Source: Paenibacillus sp. NFR01
GTDB taxonomy: Bacteria; Bacillota; Bacilli; Paenibacillales; Paenibacillaceae
DNA: 64,000 bases
Direction of reading: 5' to 3'
Assembly (NCBI RefSeq): GCF_900111565.1
Contig: NZ_FOIK01000001.1
Span: 2,414,882 to 2,478,881 of the forward strand
The notes beneath the pieces are model-generated. The model was not told the DNA's origin. It did no database searches and saw only the letters and a list, made by a program, of their open reading frames with translations. The position numbers and the translations under genes are program-made. The number at the start of each line of letters is the position of its first letter. Position 1 is the stretch's first letter. Shown one piece after another: positions 10,807-18,565 of the stretch.

Positions 10807-11535
10807 TTATTGTTTATCCTGCACAGCCGCTTCCGCCGAATCGCGCGCGTAGTCGCTGAACGTGGACAGGACGCTGTTATACTCCTCGATGTCCTGCACG
10901 CGGATGCCTTCATGCAGCTGCTTCAAGATTTCCTCCGGAAGCGACGATTTCATCGACCCCATGTCCATTTGGAAAAAGGTGCGGAGCACCTGATCCTCCC
11001 CGGGCGGCCCCTTGAACAAGGTCAGGTTGCCGTGGGCATCGATGCCGAAGCAAGCGTCTTTCTTCGTCAGCGGAGACAGATCGTTGACCTCGCGTTCGAG
11101 CCAGAGGCTGCCATCGGCATCGATCCGGCCGGTCCAGTCCGGATGCCCGGCGATAAGCCGCTGCTGCTCGGCGGCTGTTTTGAGGCCTTGCAGCGTCTGC
11201 ACTTCCTCACCGGTGACATAGGTCGTCTTCAAATGAACTCTGCGGCTGAGCCCCTCCTGCCGGACCGTCTTGAGCAATTGCGCCCGCGCGGCCAGCGCCG
11301 CCGCGTCATCCGCGCCTCCGCTGCCGTCAGGCAGTGCCGCCACCGCCGGCAGGCTGTCGAGGGATTCGGGCAGGTTCCAGGCCGATCCCTTGAGCAGGCC
11401 GCTGAGCTCCTGCGGCACTTGCATGCTGCGCCAGGCCAGCACTGTCAGAAGCAGGCAGGCTGCGCCTGCCCACAGTGCTTTTTTCCACCGTCTCCACCGC
11501 CGCCACAATTGTTTTTTCAAACGAAAAGCATTCAC
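10807..11535 (-). CDS. bofC: BofC-like intercompartmental sporulation regulator
   Basis: 242 residues from a GTG at 11535 (ribosome site AAGGGA). An Arg/Lys-rich start is followed by one membrane segment (ALWAGAACLLLTVLAW). The rest is an extracytoplasmic domain with the BofC C-terminal block GIDAHGNLTLFKGPP and VLRTFFQMDMGSMKSSLP. BofC is made in the forespore and restrains the SpoIVB protease that triggers sigma-K processing. Its place next to the ruv genes matches B. subtilis. It starts 52 bases after the S15-type hydrolase on the same strand; no separate forespore promoter was recognised. Confidence 0.85.
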   Translation of the reverse strand: MNAFRLKKQLWRRWRRWKKALWAGAACLLLTVLAWRSMQVPQELSGLLKGSAWNLPESLDSLPAVAALPDGSGGADDAAALAARAQLLKTVRQEGLSRRVHLKTTYVTGEEVQTLQGLKTAAEQQRLIAGHPDWTGRIDADGSLWLEREVNDLSPLTKKDACFGIDAHGNLTLFKGPPGEDQVLRTFFQMDMGSMKSSLPEEILKQLHEGIRVQDIEEYNSVLSTFSDYARDSAEAAVQDKQ

Positions 11536-11587
11536 GTTAATCCCTTCATTCTGCTTTTTTTGCTATTGTGGCCTGCAGTGGAAGGTT

Positions 11588-13717
11588 TTATGCGTTCGGA
11601 ATGACCGGAAGGTTGATATGGCTCGGGTATGTTTCGTTATGCCAGATCGTCTGCACCGCAACGATGCTTTCTTCTTCCTCGTACGGGTTATTCCCCGTAT
11701 TGGTGTTGGGGAACGAGACCATTTTGCTCGATGAGGTGACCGTGAAGCGGATGCGATGGCCCTCGGCAAAGCAGTGGGCAATGTTTTGCATAAAAATATC
11801 GTAGCGCTCCACTTGCCCCGGAACGAGCAGCTCCGGCTGGTCATATCCTTTCCGGTATTTTGCGCGGACGATGTAGTTGGACAGGCGGATGGAGTCGCCG
11901 CCGGGATGCACGTCGCTAAGCGTTACTGCCCAGTCGGTATCGACGGCGGAGCTTGCCGCATATAGCACCGCCGACAACTCCCCGGCCACCGTGAGCTTCT
12001 CCTCCAGCGGCTCGCTGGTATAGACTAGAATATCGCCGCGCAGCTCATGTTTCCGCATGTTCTCCGGCTCTCGTTCGCCGCTGTCGCAGACCGGATCGGC
12101 TGGATTATAGATGAAGGTATCCGCCGGAGAATCCGCAACCGGTGCAGCCGTAAGCCGCCCGTCGCCCAGCGCGGAATTGGCCCGGCCGGCCCCGCCAAGA
12201 TAAAACGGCGTGACCGCCGCTTCCGCAGGCGTCCAATCCTCCGAGGTCCGCCAGCGGTTTTCGCCGACCACGTAATATTCGGCCCGCGGTTCCTCGTCGA
12301 TCCCGTTCGCGATCCCCTTCAGGAAACGGTCGAACCAGCGCAGCACCGACACGTCGTAATCGTAGACGACCGCATCGTTGCCGAAGCTTTCGGACAGCAG
12401 ATCCCTGGCCCGGTTCGGCCCGTGCTCCCAGGCCCCAAGGCGGATTTTTCGATTCGGCACATCATGCTCGGTAAGCATCCGCCATGTCTCGGAAACGCCC
12501 GGACTGTCGCCGTCATACCAGCCGGAAATGACGTACATCGGTACGTTCACCTGGTCTCCGCGCTCGCTGAACGTGCAGTTGCGCCAGAAATCGTCGTACT
12601 CCGGATGCTCGCTCCACAGCGCCCACGGTCCGGAGGGTTTGCCGATCATCTGCTGCGGAATATCCTTGATCGGGCGGGCTTCGACCGCTTTGACCGGATC
12701 GACCGTAATGCCGCCGAAGATGTCGAAGTCGGTTCGGGTGCCTACCGATTGGGCAAGCGTCCAGGACAGCAGCGGCCAGGAGCATAATGTTCCGCCCTTG
12801 CGCGCGGTATCCACGAACGGCGAGCCGACGTTCACCTCGTTGACCACCGCCTTCAGGTTCGGATGCCCGCTGGTCGCGGCGGCAACCACGACATAACCGA
12901 GATAAGACGCCCCCCACATGCCGACATTGCCGTCGGACCAGTCCTGCTGAATAATCCAGTCGATCGTATCGTAGCCGTCCTCACGCTCATGATAAAAAGG
13001 AACAAGCACGCCCTCGGAGTCGGCGCGGCCCCGGACATCCTGGTTGACGACGGCATAGCCCTTATTGGCCCATCGGATGAAATTCGGCTTTTTGCCGTTC
13101 CGGTCGTAACAGGTCCGAACCAGGATCGTCGGCAGCTTCGTGCCGGGCTGGACGCCTTCGGGCAAATAAACATCCGTGGCGAGCCGCACGCCATCGCGCA
13201 TCGGAACGAGATACGTGCCGAGATCATTAACGCCATACTCCGGCTTCGAGAGGAGCGGTTCGTCATACACGGTAAGCGGCGTCAGCTTCTCATACCCGTC
13301 TTTGACGATCAGCTCGATGCCATACCGGTTTGGCGTCAGGAAGGCGATCACCTCGCCGTCCAACGTAACGATATCCAGCGCGGTTGCGCCGCGCAGCGCC
13401 CATACCTGGGAGCGCTTCGGCGCTCCGGCAATTTCCGCTTCATAGGCGATATGCCGTTCATAGCACTCACCGCTGCTTAGTGTTACCTTATCCCCTGTCC
13501 ACTGCGCCTGCTCGTATGCGGATAGATTGCGGGCGATGGCCTCCAGCGGCAGGACATAACCTGCGCCTGCAGCCAGCGCATTCTCCTGCAGCTGGGTCCG
13601 GCGGCGCAATTCCACCTTGGCGTGCATAACCTTGCGGTCAGCGGTAAAGCGGATTTTTCCATAATCAATGCCCGAGCAATAGAACCGGAAAACCGTATCT
13701 GTTAAATATGATGTCAT
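11588..13717 (-). CDS. CocE/NonD-type alpha/beta hydrolase (peptidase S15 family)
   Basis: 709 residues. The catalytic alpha/beta-hydrolase domain starts near residue 165. The nucleophile is Ser271 in MWGASYLGY, the aspartate is in SGWYDGDSPG and the histidine in GAWEHGP. A C-terminal jelly-roll (from about residue 500) is typical of X-Pro dipeptidyl-peptidase and cocaine-esterase families. About 160 N-terminal residues precede the usual domain and resemble nothing I recognise. It probably cleaves an acyl ester or amide in the cytoplasm; no signal peptide is seen. It ends a three-gene operon with the M19 and cyclodeaminase genes, suggesting breakdown of a peptide-like or acylated amino compound. 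Confidence 0.8.
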   Translation of the reverse strand: MTSYLTDTVFRFYCSGIDYGKIRFTADRKVMHAKVELRRRTQLQENALAAGAGYVLPLEAIARNLSAYEQAQWTGDKVTLSSGECYERHIAYEAEIAGAPKRSQVWALRGATALDIVTLDGEVIAFLTPNRYGIELIVKDGYEKLTPLTVYDEPLLSKPEYGVNDLGTYLVPMRDGVRLATDVYLPEGVQPGTKLPTILVRTCYDRNGKKPNFIRWANKGYAVVNQDVRGRADSEGVLVPFYHEREDGYDTIDWIIQQDWSDGNVGMWGASYLGYVVVAAATSGHPNLKAVVNEVNVGSPFVDTARKGGTLCSWPLLSWTLAQSVGTRTDFDIFGGITVDPVKAVEARPIKDIPQQMIGKPSGPWALWSEHPEYDDFWRNCTFSERGDQVNVPMYVISGWYDGDSPGVSETWRMLTEHDVPNRKIRLGAWEHGPNRARDLLSESFGNDAVVYDYDVSVLRWFDRFLKGIANGIDEEPRAEYYVVGENRWRTSEDWTPAEAAVTPFYLGGAGRANSALGDGRLTAAPVADSPADTFIYNPADPVCDSGEREPENMRKHELRGDILVYTSEPLEEKLTVAGELSAVLYAASSAVDTDWAVTLSDVHPGGDSIRLSNYIVRAKYRKGYDQPELLVPGQVERYDIFMQNIAHCFAEGHRIRFTVTSSSKMVSFPNTNTGNNPYEEEESIVAVQTIWHNETYPSHINLPVIPNA

Positions 13718-13729
13718 CTGCCTGTTCCC

Positions 13730-14893
13730 CTATCCGCAAATTTGTTCAAAGACCCCCAGCCAGTTGCCGCCCATGATCCGGGCAATATCGCCGTCCGAAT
13801 ACCCGCGCGCCACCAACCCTCTTGTAAAATTGATAAAATGGCCGTACCGCTCCAGCCCCGCCACCGTCTCGCTCGACGGACCGTCCCCTTTGGCGAAACC
13901 GAGCTTCGGCGCGACATGCTCCTTGAAGTAGATCAGCGACCATAGCGTATCGCTCATCGGCCAGTCCGTGCCGATCCCGACATGGTCGGACCCGACCAAC
14001 TGGACCATATAATCGATATGGTCCAGCACATGATCCAGCGTCGTGTGCTGCGGGTCATGATGCACGAACCACGGCATGGCAAATACGCCGATGACGCCAC
14101 CCGTTGCGGCGATAGCCCGGATTTCCTCGTCGCTTTTGCAGCGCATATGCGGATAAACCGCCTCCGCTCCGGTATGGGAAGCGATGACCGGCGCCTGCGA
14201 CAGCGCGCAGGCATCCAGCGTCGTCTGCTTGCCGCAATGGCCGGTATCGACGATTACGCCAAGCTTGTTCAGCCGCTCAACGAATCGCCGGCCGTAATTG
14301 GACAACCCGCCGTTCGCCTGCTCGGCGCAGCCGGAGCCGACGAGGTTCTGGTTGTTGTAGGTCAGTTGGAGAATCCGCAAGCCAAAGGCATGCAGCGCAT
14401 CCAGCAGCTCCAGGTTGCGGCCGATGCCGTCCGTCTCCTGGGCGGTGACGATCCCCGCCTTTTTGCCTTCCCGTTTGGCCCGCCGGATGTCTTCCGCGGT
14501 CAGCGCCTTGATCAGCCATTCGGCGCCGTCGAACTGCCTCTGCACTTCGCCCATGCTGGTAATGATGCTTTCCTCATCGTTCAGATGCAGCTCCCGGTTG
14601 CCGGCGGTAATCCCCGAAGCATACCATTCCTCCCGGTAAGCCGGAATTTGCCCTTCCGCCACCAGCTTTAGGATCCGCTTGGCCGGCATGGCGCTGTACG
14701 CCATCGGCTCGTCTTTGTACGGCTCGCATTCCGCCTGGATTCGCTCCGAGATTTCCGCGGGGATCGCCGAAGGCGACAGCGGCCCCTGAAACAATAAATC
14801 GATGTTGATATTCTTTTCATGCAGCCGGAGCGCTCTTGCTTCCTGCGCTTCGCTTAGCCCGAAGGGATACAGGCCTTCCCGATGTTGTGCCAC
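13730..14893 (-). CDS. M19 membrane-dipeptidase family protein with altered metal motif
   Basis: 387 residues of the renal dipeptidase (M19) TIM-barrel family. Recognisable blocks are LTYNNQNLVGSGCAE, VIVDTGHCG, PVIASHTGA, VGIGTDW and IMGGNWLGVF. The first metal motif, normally HxD near the N-terminus, reads Asn30-Ile-Asp32, so the histidine ligand is missing. The protein may bind a single metal or have a changed substrate. It sits 15 bases after the cyclodeaminase gene and 12 before the S15 hydrolase, in one operon. Classic members hydrolyse dipeptides and some D-amino acid peptides; the substrate here is unknown. Confidence 0.82.
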   Translation of the reverse strand: MAQHREGLYPFGLSEAQEARALRLHEKNINIDLLFQGPLSPSAIPAEISERIQAECEPYKDEPMAYSAMPAKRILKLVAEGQIPAYREEWYASGITAGNRELHLNDEESIITSMGEVQRQFDGAEWLIKALTAEDIRRAKREGKKAGIVTAQETDGIGRNLELLDALHAFGLRILQLTYNNQNLVGSGCAEQANGGLSNYGRRFVERLNKLGVIVDTGHCGKQTTLDACALSQAPVIASHTGAEAVYPHMRCKSDEEIRAIAATGGVIGVFAMPWFVHHDPQHTTLDHVLDHIDYMVQLVGSDHVGIGTDWPMSDTLWSLIYFKEHVAPKLGFAKGDGPSSETVAGLERYGHFINFTRGLVARGYSDGDIARIMGGNWLGVFEQICG

Positions 14894-14908
14894 AGCCCGT
14901 TGCCTCCT

Positions 14909-15883
14909 CTAGAATTCGACTTCAATGCCGATATGTAATTCTTCCGCCCTGCGGTAAATATACTCCGCCGCTGCCAGATCTTCGATGGCCAAACCGAGGC
15001 TTTTGAAAAGCGTAATCTCTTCGCCGAAGCCCCGGCCCTCCACACAGCGCAGCAGCAGGCCGCCGAGTTCCCCGACGATATGTCCCGGCGTAATGGCTCC
15101 CTCTTTCAACGGGAGCAGGTAATCGCCTGCTTCGTTCATCGCGGACTCCAGCCGGTCGACATACAGCCGCGCCTGCTTGACCAGCGCCGTATCCAGCTCA
15201 CGGTCGCCCGGACGGCAGGCACCGACCGCGTTGATATGGGCGCCCGGCTGCACCCATTCCCCGCGCAGCACCGGCTCCGTTGCCGCCGTCACCGTGCAGA
15301 TGATATCCGCTTCCCGCACCGCTTCCTCTACGGTCTCGGCCGCATGGATCTCAACGTTCCATTTGGCGCTCATCTCTGCAGCAAAATGCCGCGCTTTCTC
15401 CGTATTCCGGCTCCAGACGTGCACCTGCCGGATGTCCCGCACGAGCAGCATGGCCTCCAGATGGCTTGCCGCCTGTTCGCCTGTACCCAGGATCGCCAAT
15501 CGCCGGGCATCCGGCAGCGCCAGAATCTTCGTGGCTACGGCGCTGACTGCCGCTGTGCGGATGGCGGTAATGGCCTGTCCGTTCACGATTCCCGTCAGGG
15601 TACCCGTCTCGGCATCGAACAGCGTGACGCCCCCCTGATGGGAGGGCAGCCCGCGTTCATGATTCCGCGGAAAAATCGTAATTTGCTTCGCTCCGGCTAC
15701 CTTGGTTCCTGCCAGATACCCCGGCATTAGGCCCATCAGATTGCCGCCTGCAAGCGGCAATACCTGTCTGAGCGTCTGCACGGCTTCGCCCCGGGCCAGC
15801 TCGGACAGGACAGCCTCCATCACGCCGATGCATGCCTCCATGCTCAAGATGTTTTCCACTTCTTTTCGATTCACAATCCTCAA
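14909..15883 (-). CDS. Ornithine cyclodeaminase / mu-crystallin family dehydrogenase
   Basis: 324 residues. The NAD(P)-binding Rossmann motif is LAILGTGEQAASHLEAML (about residues 133-150). ITIFPRNHERGLPSHQGGV and INAVGACRPGDREL are typical of the family. Members interconvert ketimines and cyclic amino acids (ornithine to proline, ketimine reduction, or N-substituted amino acids). The start is a TTG at 15883 behind GGAGGG at seven-base spacing. It is the first gene of the operon with the M19 and S15 proteins and diverges from fabV. Confidence 0.85.
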   Translation of the reverse strand: MRIVNRKEVENILSMEACIGVMEAVLSELARGEAVQTLRQVLPLAGGNLMGLMPGYLAGTKVAGAKQITIFPRNHERGLPSHQGGVTLFDAETGTLTGIVNGQAITAIRTAAVSAVATKILALPDARRLAILGTGEQAASHLEAMLLVRDIRQVHVWSRNTEKARHFAAEMSAKWNVEIHAAETVEEAVREADIICTVTAATEPVLRGEWVQPGAHINAVGACRPGDRELDTALVKQARLYVDRLESAMNEAGDYLLPLKEGAITPGHIVGELGGLLLRCVEGRGFGEEITLFKSLGLAIEDLAAAEYIYRRAEELHIGIEVEF

Positions 15884-16010
15884 CTGCTTGCCCTCCGTTC
15901 TCTGTGGAATACCCTGTAAGCTCCGTTTCTATCATACCGTAAATATCCGCAATTTGAGAAATCTTGGCGTTAACCGATAATCAAGCTTATCTTTCTGTCC
16001 CATCATTTGT

Positions 16011-16016
16011 TATACT
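16011..16016 (+). promoter_or_regulatory. Possible -10 box of fabV
   Basis: TATACT lies 46 bases before the fabV start. The -35 position is weak, so this is tentative. Confidence 0.35.
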
Positions 16017-16062
16017 CTTATATAGCAAAAAAGTTAAATCAACGATAAAGGAGATCCCCCTG

Positions 16063-17247
16063 ATGATCATTCAGCCAAAAACCCGCGGCTTTATTTGCAC
16101 AACGGCTCATCCTGAAGGATGCGCCCAGCAAGTCCGGCAGCAAATTGACTACATACAAGCGCAAAAGAAACTGAGCGGTCCGGTCAACGTTCTCGTTGTC
16201 GGCGCATCGACCGGCTACGGCCTGGCCTCGCGGATTACCGCGGCATTCGGCGCCGGCGCAAATACGATCGGCGTCTTTTTTGACAAGCCGGCCGAAGGCG
16301 CCCGCACCGCATCCGCGGGCTGGTACAACTCCGCCGCCCTAGAGCGCGCTGCCGAAGAGCAGGGCTTGAAATCGCACAGCATCGTCGGCGATGCCTTCTC
16401 TGACGAGATCAAATCCAAGACGATCGAGCTGATTAAAGCCGAATACGGACAGGTGGATCTGGTCGTATACAGCGTAGCTTCCCCGCGCCGCACCCATCCG
16501 GTGACCGGCGAAACCTTCTCCTCCGTCATCAAGCCGGTAGGCGAAGCTTATTCCAACAAAACGGTCAACTTCCACACCGGCGAAGTAACGCAAACGACCA
16601 TCGAACCGGCTACCGACGACGAAGTCCGTCAAACGATCGCCGTCATGGGCGGCGAAGACTGGGGCATGTGGATCGACCAGCTGAGCGCAGCCGGCGTGCT
16701 GGCTGACGGCGCGATCACTGTCGCGTACTCCTACATCGGACCGGAAGTGACCCATCCGATCTATAAGGAAGGAACGATCGGCCAGGCTAAAATCGACCTG
16801 GAGAAGACCGCCATCGCCCTGAACGAAAAACTGCAAGCCAGCGGCGGACACGCTTACGTGTCGGTCAACAAAGCGCTGGTGACCCAGTCCAGCTCGGCCA
16901 TTCCGGTTGTGCCCCTGTACATCTCCGCGTTGTACCGCGTCATGAAGGACAAAGACCTGCATGAGAACACGATTGAGCAAATGTATCGCTTGTTCAGCGA
17001 ACATCTCTACTCGGAGAAAGGTGCAGATGAAGGCCATCTGATCCGCATCGACGATTGGGAAATGCGCGAGGATGTACAGGAGGAAGTCATGAAGCGCTGG
17101 GCGGCCATCGAGACGGATACCATCGACGAGCTGGCCGATCTGGTCGGCTACCGCGAAGACTTCTTCAACCTGTTCGGATTCCAGACCGCAGGCGTCGACT
17201 ATGAAGCAGACACCGATCCGGCCGTGGATATCAAACATCTGGTGTAA
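16063..17247 (+). CDS. fabV: FabV enoyl-ACP/CoA reductase
   Basis: 394 residues from the ATG at 16063 behind AAAGGAG; a longer in-frame extension has no ribosome site. FabV reduces trans-2-enoyl thioesters with NAD(P)H at the end of each fatty acid elongation round. The cofactor loop is VVGASTGYGLASRI (residues 46-59), and the family-specific Tyr-x8-Lys pair is Tyr234 and Lys243 in YKEGTIGQAK. FabV enzymes are usually little affected by triclosan. It is monocistronic and ends in a strong terminator. Confidence 0.96.
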   Translation: MIIQPKTRGFICTTAHPEGCAQQVRQQIDYIQAQKKLSGPVNVLVVGASTGYGLASRITAAFGAGANTIGVFFDKPAEGARTASAGWYNSAALERAAEEQGLKSHSIVGDAFSDEIKSKTIELIKAEYGQVDLVVYSVASPRRTHPVTGETFSSVIKPVGEAYSNKTVNFHTGEVTQTTIEPATDDEVRQTIAVMGGEDWGMWIDQLSAAGVLADGAITVAYSYIGPEVTHPIYKEGTIGQAKIDLEKTAIALNEKLQASGGHAYVSVNKALVTQSSSAIPVVPLYISALYRVMKDKDLHENTIEQMYRLFSEHLYSEKGADEGHLIRIDDWEMREDVQEEVMKRWAAIETDTIDELADLVGYREDFFNLFGFQTAGVDYEADTDPAVDIKHLV

Positions 17248-17284
17248 TTACCCGCGAAAAATACGCCGCATAAGCGTAAAAGGA

Positions 17285-17332
17285 ACAGGACAGCAACCTC
17301 CCGTTAGGGGAGCATCGCTGTCCTGTTTTTTT
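17285..17332 (+). terminator. Terminator of fabV
   Basis: ACAGGACAGC pairs with GCTGTCCTGT, with a CTCCC/GGGAG inner stem, followed by a run of seven T. Confidence 0.92.
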
Positions 17333-17476
17333 GTGAGGGCGAATATAGCTTGCGGCGTCCTCATCTTCGATTGAGGAATCCTTCACGCTTGGAGACCGAT
17401 ACTGTGCCAGTTGTCGCATCGGGAGGAGTACACGCAGATGATACCTTTAGAAATGCAGGCGCAATGCAGTATAGTA

Positions 17477-17886
17477 TATCGGACTTAAGCGCCAAAAATT
17501 GGATATGGGGGTCGTTTATTGCGAAAAATCAGGCATTTGGCAAATCTATCGGACAATGTGAGCGCTAATTTCGACCAGAGCACCAAATTCGGTGTAAAAC
17601 ACCCATTTCGGACTTGAGCGCCACTATCGGTCATGAGCGTTCAGTTCGGACCTGAGCGCCCACTATACGACCTGAGCGTTAAATTCGGGCAAGAGGGCCT
17701 AATAACGGACCTGAGAGACGTTATTTATGGGGAAATACCCTATTTCCCAATCTAACGGACATGAGGGCCGTTATTGCAAGTCAAAACAAATTTGTATACG
17801 CTTCCAACCGGAAATAGCGGCTCTCAGGTCCGTTAAAATAATATTTCGCCGTATTTTCGCCAAATAACGGCTCCTGTGTCCGTAAG
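17477..17886. repeat. Cluster of about 11 dispersed hairpin repeat units
   Basis: Short related units appear in both orientations. The best-preserved core reads AACGGACCTGAG followed by AGCCGTTATT, and its ends (AATAACG/CGTTATT) pair to a small hairpin. Forward units start near 17477, 17547, 17607, 17626, 17645, 17664, 17684, 17702 and 17752. Inverted units lie at 17811-17836 and 17861-17886. The first seven are degenerate variants (CGGACTTGAGCGCC type). The same family recurs at 37113-37348. Confidence 0.8.
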
Positions 17887-17895
17887 ATAGACGCA

Positions 17896-18112
17896 TAGCC
17901 TCGCCCCACCTGTTGCCTGCCCAACTCCTGCCTGTCTGTTACCTGTCTGCTACTTGCGCTAACCTACCATACCTGCGCTGACCCACCTTACCTGCATTGA
18001 CCAAACTTACCTGCACCGTCCTCCTTACCTACAAAACCTATTTTACCTAACTAGTTTTGCAGTTTGGCTGGCAGCCCGCCTAGACCACATCGCAATAATC
18101 CGCCTTAATCCT
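17896..18112. other. Gene-free pyrimidine-rich low-complexity tract
   Basis: The stretch is built of loosely repeated words such as TACCTGC, CTGCC and CTGTCTG with no coding frame, ribosome site or promoter that I trust. It runs into the 113-bp tandem repeat. Confidence 0.6.
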
Positions 18113-18360
18113 CCTCGCCCTACCTTATCGCCTTTCCTGTATTGGCCCATATTGCCCAGGTCTGCTTTGCCTTGCCCTATCTTTCCTAATGCTTCATCTG
18201 ATGTGGTCTTTCTCGCCTTGATCCGCCTCGCCCTACCTTATCGCCTTTCCTGTGTTGGCCCATATTGTCCAGGTCTGCTTTGCCTTGCCCTATCTTTCCT
18301 AAATGCTTCATCTGATGTGGTTTTTCTCGCCTTGATCCGCCTCACATTACTCGATCGCCT
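18113..18360. repeat. 113-bp tandem repeat, two full copies and a partial third
   Basis: Copies begin at 18113, 18226 and 18340. Each opens with CCTCGCCCTACCTTATCG, or CCTCACATTACTCGATCG in the partial copy. The two full copies differ at a few positions and by one inserted A. It lies between the hairpin repeats and the GH2 gene, and nothing in it looks like a gene. A further CCT/TGCC-rich tract runs to about 18465. Confidence 0.88.
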
Positions 18361-18486
18361 TGCCTATTGGCCTACCTTGCCCTGGTTAGCTTCATCTCGC
18401 CCTCGCCTGCTTCCTCTGCCTGCTTTCACCTGACTGCCCTAACTTGCCTTGCCTTGATCCGCCCTCTTGCTAGGCTTGAACGAAGC

Positions 18487-18518
18487 AAACCCGCCCCATG
18501 CTAACAGGGCGGGGCGGG
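18487..18518 (-). terminator. Possible terminator of the locus A operon
   Basis: Read leftward, CCCGCCCC and GGGGCGGG form a very GC-rich stem followed by only TTT. It lies about 50 bases after the GH2 stop. Confidence 0.5.
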
Positions 18519-18565
18519 TCAAACTCCGATGGACGGCTTCAAGAGCAGCAGGTTACGTGCAGGCT

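Noticed and set aside
17477..17886. CRISPR-like array
   Set aside because: Units vary in sequence, orientation and spacing, there are no unique spacers of constant length, and no cas genes are present.
18152..18433. 93-codon open frame in the tandem repeat
   Set aside because: Its peptide simply repeats the 113-bp DNA repeat; no ribosome site or conserved composition.
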